Positions 8,801 to 11,725 of a DNA stretch of 11,725 bases are shown here, in pieces. Location: NCBI GenBank assembly GCA_964604825.1, contig CAZSAL010000064.1, positions 1 through 11,725 of the forward strand. The letters are read 5' to 3'. The position numbers and the translations under genes are program-made. Positions within the stretch are counted from its first letter, which is position 1, and each line of letters opens with the position of its first letter. The notes beneath the pieces were generated by a model. That model did not search any database and was not told where the DNA came from. It saw only the letters and a program-made list of their open reading frames with translations. The DNA comes from CAZSAL01 sp964604825. Lineage in GTDB: Bacteria > Elusimicrobiota > Elusimicrobia > 2-01-FULL-59-12.

Positions 8801-11587
8801 GAGTGGCTGCCTCAGAGCTGCTGAAAAATTCTCATTCAGGAGCGGGACATAAGGCGGTTGGTCTTGTCCTGAAATTCGAATAGCTTCACCAGGGAGTTCC
8901 TCTTCGATGAGACTCGCCAAAGCTGACGCATCGATTGCATTTTCGTCTCCTGAGGCCACGTTAATGACCGGGACGTCGGAGGGGCTCAGAATCAGATTTT
9001 CAATGAATTTCACTAAATCATCGTAATGAATAAAATCAAACCGGCCTTGCGGCATATTGCCGGGACGCCCCGCCAGCCGATCTCCCACGATCCGGGACAG
9101 AAGATGTGTGGACCGTTCGGAATTCCCGTAGGTCCGGCTGATTCGCAGGATAATCGATCCGGGAATCTGGGCCGTAAGTCTTTCCCCAACTATTTTGCTC
9201 AAGGCATACGCATCCGCCTGTGCGGGGACCGGATGCTCCGTTAAAAAGCTGATGGCCAATTGGGTCAGCGTTTCCTCGCCATCTTCCAAGGTGAGCAACC
9301 GAGACTGATTGGCCGTAAAAAGAGCAACGGCTGAATTAACCCAGGATTCTAATTCGGGACTTAACGGCAGAGCTGATTGATCGTCGCCGAGTCGGCTTCT
9401 CGATAAAGCATAGACGCGCTGAGTTGATGCCATCAGCACATGAACGGACTGTTCCCGGTGCGAATCTGTCACCACCGCCCACAAAAGTCCCGGCAAAAAT
9501 CCGTTAGCGGTTAGTAGCGCGGCCGTATTTTCGGCGTCTTTCCCGCTTCCGGGAATGCCGGCAAAATTCAGAATCCACTGATTCCTTTGAACGCCAGCAC
9601 GAAGGGCTGACAAATTGTAAGGTGAGATCCGGTAAACCTCGACATTGGGTGGATAGTCCCCGGCAGACCGCGTTATTGCAGCCACTGTATATCGTTCAGA
9701 CAGCTGACGGATTGTTTCTTTCCCGATCGAGCCGCCTGCTCCGAGCACAACAACCCGAGGGTGTTCTGATTCAAGGGCGAGGATAGGAGTGGATTGAACG
9801 GCATATTGTTTGATGAGGCGGGCCATTTGAGGATTTTCTGTTTGCTTATTCCAAAGTTCAACTGCCTTTTTTAAATTTTTAAGGTTTTTGAAGCTAATAT
9901 CTTCTTCTCCCTTTAAATGAATCGTGACTGAGAGAAGTTTCGGTATCGCGCACAGCATTCCCGTTACATATTGAGGAAAAACCAGCGGCTGATCTTCAAA
10001 AATTTTAAGCTTGAAATCGGGAGCTATTCCATAGTCACGCAATACGGATCGCAGTTTTTTCGGATCAAAACTATTGCTAAACCGATGCGAAGGAATCGCC
10101 TCTGTAATCGACTCGAAGAAGCGCTTGCTTTTCGGATCGGATACTCCTGTTGTATCTGGAAGGATGAAATGATGACCCTGCCACCCCGGTTTGGTGACAG
10201 CAAGAGGAATTCCTCCCTCGGTGTTGTCGAAGCTGCCAACAGTTCGAACAATGTAACCATGACCTCCTTTAATGAGCTCCCATTCTTTAGCCAAGTAGGG
10301 GATATCAAGGATGTCGGGTGTTAAATTTCTCAAATCATTAACACGATATTGATGACCCATCTTCACTCCAAAGTGGTCGATGACGAACTGGAGCGCATCC
10401 ATATTTAAAGGCTCACGAATCCCTGCAATGTTCAGCCTGTAAGCCGCATGAGGCATCGCCATTTCCAGTTCAGACCATCCATGACTAAACACAACTGGCT
10501 CCTCAAGATGAGCTGGAACAAGGTTCCCGTCTGCGAAATCGAAGGGCTGAGCAGTCTGACTGGGACATATCACGATACGATCCTGGTTGAAACCATAAAA
10601 ACCGTGATCATAAAGGTCGCGTTCCAGTCGCGCACTCCATTTTGAATTCGTATTGAAAATAAAACTCTGACTCTTAACGGCCTCGGCCGGCGAAATATGG
10701 AACTCGTCATAATATTCTTCTGCTATACGCTCGATCTGTAATCGCAACTGCAGGAGTTGACGTGGACCCCACATCAATGAACGCGGCTGATGAACCATAT
10801 AGCCAATGTCTAGAAAATACATCGCCAGTTCATCGTCGGATGGAATTTGGATGTCCGCGAACTGATGAACGTCTTCTTTCAGTCGATTGGCTTCTCCTCC
10901 CATTAGCAACTGGTGGACAAACTCGCCACGAAGTAACAGGCCAGCAAATTCACTTTTTGCTTGCGCCGTTACTTCCTCGGGGGAAAAAACTATGTCGATG
11001 GCCCCTGTCTTCAAATCCGTATCCGGATCAAGCCCGTGATGCAAGGGGAATGAGGACAACTCCTCGATTACAGGGCTATAAAGATCCTGCATCGACCGTA
11101 GCGGACGACGCCCCTGACTCGAGTAGCTGTCTATTCGCGACTGAATGAATTGGCGGGTATATGTATAAAGATTTTCGGTGGATCCTAGAATAGAGGGAGT
11201 CCATATCGGGGCTACGGAGGAAACTTTATCATCGCGTTGTCCTTGGGACTTTAAACGATTCTCTTGACTCTGACTGCCCACCCAGAACATTCCGGGATGC
11301 TCAATCTCTCGCAACTTTGTCTTTTGAAATAGGGGCTCGGACCCAATCACGACATGTCGAGCCCACCTCAGGCATGGCACAACAGCTTGGCCTTGGAAAT
11401 AATTCTCCTCCCGCCCCATTGAAAAATGGGAACCAGACAGATTCTGCGCGGGTGGGGGGACAGATGAGATGGGGGTCGCTTGGGTGAAAGACAACGCGTC
11501 AGCCGGGATGGAGGAAGCACTCAGCACTGCGCAAAGGAGCAGGCTGATGGGCCGGCACAGATATGTAAAAATAGAATTTCGGTTCAC
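2882..11587 (-). CDS. Giant exported multi-enzyme protein, 2,901 aa (possible cyclitol / sugar-phosphate pathway)
   Basis: A single intact frame. Domains in order by residue: signal peptide (1-31); nucleotidyltransferase-like (about 165-520); extended SDR (610-935); ROK kinase (1058-1390); sugar-phosphate cyclase of the dehydroquinate synthase superfamily (1418-1772); a helical, HEAT-like linker (1772-1830); PHP phosphoesterase (1882-2292); a long C-terminal region with a SelO-like patch (2535-2720); and a helical tail. Each enzyme-like domain is near its usual stand-alone length, and most key motifs are present, which argues for selection on function. The start is GTG at 11587: an in-frame TAG lies nine bases upstream, and the frame opens at once into a signal peptide; only a weak GGTAG precedes it. 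The set of activities recalls C7-cyclitol pathways (cyclase, ROK cyclitol kinase, nucleotidyltransferase, oxidoreductase, phosphatase). The pathway is inferred. The protein could instead be a structural or regulatory scaffold built from enzyme folds. No operon partner is visible. Confidence 0.92.
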   Translation of the reverse strand: MNRNSIFTYLCRPISLLLCAVLSASSIPADALSFTQATPISSVPPPAQNLSGSHFSMGREENYFQGQAVVPCLRWARHVVIGSEPLFQKTKLREIEHPGMFWVGSQSQENRLKSQGQRDDKVSSVAPIWTPSILGSTENLYTYTRQFIQSRIDSYSSQGRRPLRSMQDLYSPVIEELSSFPLHHGLDPDTDLKTGAIDIVFSPEEVTAQAKSEFAGLLLRGEFVHQLLMGGEANRLKEDVHQFADIQIPSDDELAMYFLDIGYMVHQPRSLMWGPRQLLQLRLQIERIAEEYYDEFHISPAEAVKSQSFIFNTNSKWSARLERDLYDHGFYGFNQDRIVICPSQTAQPFDFADGNLVPAHLEEPVVFSHGWSELEMAMPHAAYRLNIAGIREPLNMDALQFVIDHFGVKMGHQYRVNDLRNLTPDILDIPYLAKEWELIKGGHGYIVRTVGSFDNTEGGIPLAVTKPGWQGHHFILPDTTGVSDPKSKRFFESITEAIPSHRFSNSFDPKKLRSVLRDYGIAPDFKLKIFEDQPLVFPQYVTGMLCAIPKLLSVTIHLKGEEDISFKNLKNLKKAVELWNKQTENPQMARLIKQYAVQSTPILALESEHPRVVVLGAGGSIGKETIRQLSERYTVAAITRSAGDYPPNVEVYRISPYNLSALRAGVQRNQWILNFAGIPGSGKDAENTAALLTANGFLPGLLWAVVTDSHREQSVHVLMASTQRVYALSRSRLGDDQSALPLSPELESWVNSAVALFTANQSRLLTLEDGEETLTQLAISFLTEHPVPAQADAYALSKIVGERLTAQIPGSIILRISRTYGNSERSTHLLSRIVGDRLAGRPGNMPQGRFDFIHYDDLVKFIENLILSPSDVPVINVASGDENAIDASALASLIEEELPGEAIRISGQDQPPYVPLLNENFSAALRQPLTTLKEGLCRYIEERLTETLDLREHEVTSETIRKAIETETGPLINVLRGASLTYVFDGHLQRARHIYRTADCPELSFEEISGLLTPHRLALEPRSVLSSDVLLKMIFPNGDLLLTRTPIEIPMRGHLPDPVIVLDIGGTSFRVGAVDGNGKFIGNVLRFPTPNFLDNPDAQSEVLQKKLIDEIQNQIAFIRSQNPDRKFRHVSIGFAGPIDRQGLVRFAPTIWGEKGRNYPLLAVLETRMPDLQFVIANDMTATGFRYLPSRPNKRFGILTVSSGVGIRMMDGRHPEKILKDPDAIIAGEVGHTVVDTAPDALLCDCGGRGHLGALASGRGAERIMRCAAQKQPDKFRASVLFNRQEDPTKLTNEDLVFAVNHKDAFALELLDQVTDPLAMTVALVNGTVGADEYIVVGGFGLAMGDAYRNSLLHNLRKRTNKHISDETLSSWITLGHNDDDNVLLGAANMASYTFWQEPTSRYQTDAAGHLQIRADASRQMDQRIIFTRNLFEPANRTLINLVEAHHAFFILDRAVASLGPAIQAYADHWKIPTKIVFLKEGEQNKTLEEVVRLLNDAETFGLDRRSYFIAIGGGALMDVVGFTASIFRRGVPYIRVPTTLLGQVDASVGVKTGINYGGIKNLVGTFVGPAAVINDIQFLCSLSQRQLASGLSEVIKATAVRDTAGFARLEQSYPDVLKINHTGAGASDVQQIVEIGLRNHLEELEKDFYEVSLKRILNFGHEFGHRLEAAAHGRLAHGEAVALGMLLATEIGFQKGITPLETRNRLYRLIENVGLPVYDEMMTPQVLFPAVEEARKHQGGNFNLVVPTSIGQATFLQDVSEHDLQKALKALGDAPERAYPQIVQMLRNLDDPHKSVRQQADNDLLFNEKKPWGVQALTNVIVREHDKEGKGLIPDYGLILNAVVSLHRFSPSRITENVPPCDRTVLEHYLHDLRWLPDEYGHSDFHTHTQVSDGRKTIHELIDAAVREGVKWIALTDHNTTAGYQEARKYGEEKGIHVIPGMEITCPVRTRDGLNEVHVVALNIDPNNVELMDVARKAKVYAHTNDQLFKTIAYGRRIQILSKQLGIPFALSFKNIFKSMLRFSRRKAQNMGLEELVEDLNQRLTELDQDNLFDEHLIMAADHLRDGPDLTSQDCKILELIRGGDPKIAYLTNDLVTATDFLEILRMQRADQKECTAAGQLLQDIFGEDFNPAKLQSLRQKADLAIVQFDNADARRFQFLREERKESARGINSDPGDIILRKVPLDSVLHAIHHAGGIAVLAHPGLYAEQSGFQSWERKADWPNRFYQDVLYGKPFDGVEIGYTYFDVNEIQVVDGDNGATLESKFFRNHFRKQNRFFSTGTDWHGREESTAGGRKAEIEKNTRLGTGYRNNLRCGYGQVRDLVAWSVRRMVALTDPFSRLALWNFIMNQWDDGRINVFLTLIQPERQLVQEAINLFPENLLVKAALGESSANPAIGSWLLAHPIGSVTERNLDSEIDTEEAVMLVRDDKKHLHLLTDRDHPGRVNVRNVPDLEEFIPEFNRATEKTDLYAYHSPQYFKYQLFDAWEMLPRSVQKSLLALFKEKKVPLTYKAGEPLDDFSLLLETNRSHDVAPGRGGILLQDNRLIIGEDQQGAEYQLEMKGVGPYDGTFQMRTRNILRGMLDGVPSKTISEVARGYVDHDYGYLEADQLESLRLESQSAFHSSSRVAFVVSFMIEGQRLSLIGRLSPGNRRMGQFWWGQQPDEEMQGHLAQNLGKAVAGMLLERRPLVHRAMNLENLLDDIGGIPAYANAGSVTYLYTQRRAFDFMRAFLAIAESRALTRFKQLHTSDHPAEDERFRPHFWNGFLDVFIESFKVPDEVKDKLMEAYALTSNRRASDEIVKLIWENFLALEIIKNRNLFKVNPVKDFLEPTNSNEVKLLAPLTHPYGWVMQEIVLYQHVLDSNQLEPSLKRYIVRCLRQLNKLASANNVSICSTPELKAAA
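3428..3988 (-). other. Region: SelO-like patch in the C-terminal part
   Basis: Residues 2535-2720. GGILLQDNRLIIGE followed by AEYQLEMKGVGPYDGT (Lys2561) resembles the LQLKGAGPTPYSR nucleotide-binding stretch of SelO/YdiU pseudokinases. VHRAMNLENLL (Met2693) stands where SelO has its H-G-V-M-N-T-D-N metal/nucleotide motif. SelO moves AMP from ATP onto proteins. The arginines after the first motif and the key Asn-Asp pair are not conserved, so if this is a SelO relative it is probably inactive. Weak call; the regions around it (2300-2535, 2720-2901) I do not recognise. Confidence 0.35.
4712..5944 (-). other. Domain: PHP metallo-phosphoesterase with long insertion
   Basis: Residues 1882-2292. 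The polymerase-and-histidinol-phosphatase metal site is complete: HTH (His1886, His1888), TDHNT (Asp1917, His1918), GMEI (Glu1943), EVHVVAL (His1958), VLAHPG (His2203) and GTDWHG (Asp2283, His2285). The spacing of the first motifs fits the TrpH/YciV-like branch, which cleaves small phosphate esters or nucleotides. Between about 1970 and 2185 lies a charged helical stretch of some 215 residues, longer than the roughly 100-residue cap of that branch. With all ligands kept, hydrolase activity is likely. In this protein a sugar- or cyclitol-phosphate phosphatase role is a guess. Confidence 0.85.
6272..7336 (-). other. Domain: sedoheptulose-7-phosphate cyclase-like (dehydroquinate synthase superfamily)
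   Basis: Residues 1418-1772. The fold is clear from GGGALMDVVGF (1512-1522, NAD binding) and the metal ligands Glu1593, His1661 and His1677, with His1665 also present. The signature VDASVGVKTGINYGGIKN follows the C7-cyclitol cyclases (2-epi-5-epi-valiolone synthase type, GVKTG) and not dehydroquinate synthase (GGKTG). The lysine equivalent to Lys250 of Aspergillus dehydroquinate synthase is His1640, within HLEELEKDFYEVSLKR, again like the LEEL pattern of these cyclases. But NFGHEFGHRLEAAAHG resembles dehydroquinate synthase, not the SP/EM pattern I recall for known cyclitol cyclases. It is therefore probably a separate subgroup, with substrate unproven. Confidence 0.85.
7418..8416 (-). other. 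Domain: ROK-family sugar/cyclitol kinase with altered zinc and sugar motif
   Basis: Residues 1058-1390. ROK hallmarks are the phosphate loop DIGGTSFRVGAVD (Asp1063), the catalytic Asp1178 in IANDMTATG, GEVGHTVVD, the metal motif CDCGGRGH (Cys1243, Cys1245) and the C-terminal VVGGFG. Two deviations stand out. The third zinc Cys of the usual CGxxGCxE motif is His, and the Glu of that motif, which in glucokinases contacts the sugar, is Gly. The second phosphate loop reads SSGVG instead of the usual GTGxG. ROK kinases include the cyclitol kinases of validamycin and acarbose synthesis (ValC, AcbM), so a non-glucose substrate is likely. Confidence 0.85.
8783..9760 (-). other. Domain: extended SDR, NAD-dependent epimerase/dehydratase type
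   Basis: Residues 610-935. The Rossmann start VVVLGAGGSIG (613-622) binds NAD(P). ILNFAGIPG follows as the usual second glycine strand, then the catalytic triad candidates Ser721 (MASTQRVYA), Tyr794 and Lys798 (YALSK). RISRTYG and FDFIHYDDLVKFI are typical of the sugar-nucleotide epimerase/dehydratase branch. Ser721 and Tyr794 are 73 residues apart, against roughly 25 in classical members, because about 45 residues are inserted before the YxxxK motif. All catalytic residues are in place, so activity is plausible. The substrate cannot be read from the sequence. Confidence 0.8.
10028..11095 (-). other. Domain: UDP-sugar pyrophosphorylase-like nucleotidyltransferase (degenerate loop)
   Basis: Residues 165-520. 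The pattern follows the UDPGP/USP family. The loop HQLLMGGEANRLK (225-237) stands where the family has a GGxGTRLG loop. Then come a GPRQLLQLRLQ helix, HGFYGF with a following strand, FSHGW, RVNDL (415-419, in the place of the family's N-x-D-N) and EGGIPLAV (457-464, in the place of KGGxLA). Such enzymes join a sugar-1-phosphate to UTP. The loop has lost its third Gly, the Thr and the last Gly, so catalysis is doubtful. This call is from motif order only and is tentative. Confidence 0.5.
11495..11587 (-). other. Sec-type signal peptide of the giant protein
   Basis: Residues 1-31 show a short basic-polar start (MNRNSIF; Arg3 and Arg12), a hydrophobic core SLLLCAVLSASSI (15-27) and the motif ADA, giving a likely signal peptidase I cut after Ala31. 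No lipobox cysteine stands at the cut and no second membrane segment is obvious, so the chain should be released into the periplasm or outside. This conflicts with the NAD- and ATP-dependent folds that follow. Confidence 0.7.
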
Positions 11588-11725
11588 ACTATAATCTACC
11601 GGGCGACCGTTGGTGAGACAATGGAACGGAAGGCTAAATTTTGCGGTCCGACCGACCCATGAAAAAACTATGAATATCTACTTAACTCATTTTAATGATT
11701 TTGAGCGTTTTGGGCTTCCCCAATA
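11588..11725. other. Upstream region of the giant gene; possible ends of neighbouring genes
   Basis: This should hold the promoter of the giant gene. On the minus strand TTGTCT, 17 bases and TAGATT form a weak promoter-like pair, but it lies too close to the GTG to be convincing. On the plus strand an ATG at 11670 opens a frame (MNIYLTHFNDFERF) that runs off the window, with no ribosome binding site. On the minus strand all three frames entering from the right end in stops between about 11682 and 11695, so the tail of another gene is equally possible. I cannot decide between these. Confidence 0.25.

Noticed and set aside
11588..11593. TATAAT on the plus strand as a -10 box
   Set aside because: No matching -35 element at proper spacing and no convincing plus-strand gene downstream.

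Overview
The window holds two unrelated blocks, both read from the minus strand. The right three quarters (2882-11587) is one uninterrupted reading frame of 2,901 codons. The left part (about 1-2640) is the core of a small mobilizable element. Very long, exported, multi-enzyme polypeptides with a mosaic of sugar-metabolism domains are, as far as I know, typical of deep bacterial lineages such as Candidatus Omnitrophota or other PVC-type relatives. I therefore favour a genome fragment of that kind, but no rRNA or marker protein is present to prove it.

Left block. Transcribed from right to left there is a candidate origin of transfer at 2403-2467 (nested inverted repeats next to an IncP-type nic sequence). 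It is followed by a MobC-like relaxosome protein (1870-2250), a MOBP/VirD2-type relaxase (881-1873), two small unknown proteins (591-884, 374-598) and a serine recombinase (43-402). The recombinase has lost nearly its whole middle and is probably dead. mobC/relaxase and relaxase/97-aa gene share ATGA stop-start overlaps, so this is one translationally coupled operon. No type IV secretion genes are visible: this looks like an integrated mobilizable element that depended on a helper and may now be stranded because its recombinase is broken.

Middle. The stretch 2251-2881 carries no convincing gene. It holds the mobC leader, the candidate oriT and several short palindromes, and the right edge of the element is somewhere in it.

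Right block. The giant protein starts with a signal peptide. It then appears to contain, in order, a UDP-sugar pyrophosphorylase-like nucleotidyltransferase domain (degenerate loop), an extended SDR (NAD-dependent epimerase/dehydratase type), a ROK sugar kinase domain, a sugar-phosphate cyclase of the dehydroquinate synthase superfamily closest to the sedoheptulose-7-phosphate cyclases, a PHP metallo-phosphoesterase domain, and a long C-terminal region with a SelO-like patch. Cyclase + ROK kinase + nucleotidyltransferase + SDR + phosphatase is the set of activities used to make and activate C7-cyclitols (validamycin/acarbose type). The most exciting reading is a one-polypeptide cyclitol or pseudo-sugar pathway in an uncultured bacterium. 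The domain calls come from motifs read by eye. The pathway is inference, and a signal peptide on NAD- and ATP-dependent enzymes is a puzzle that remains open.
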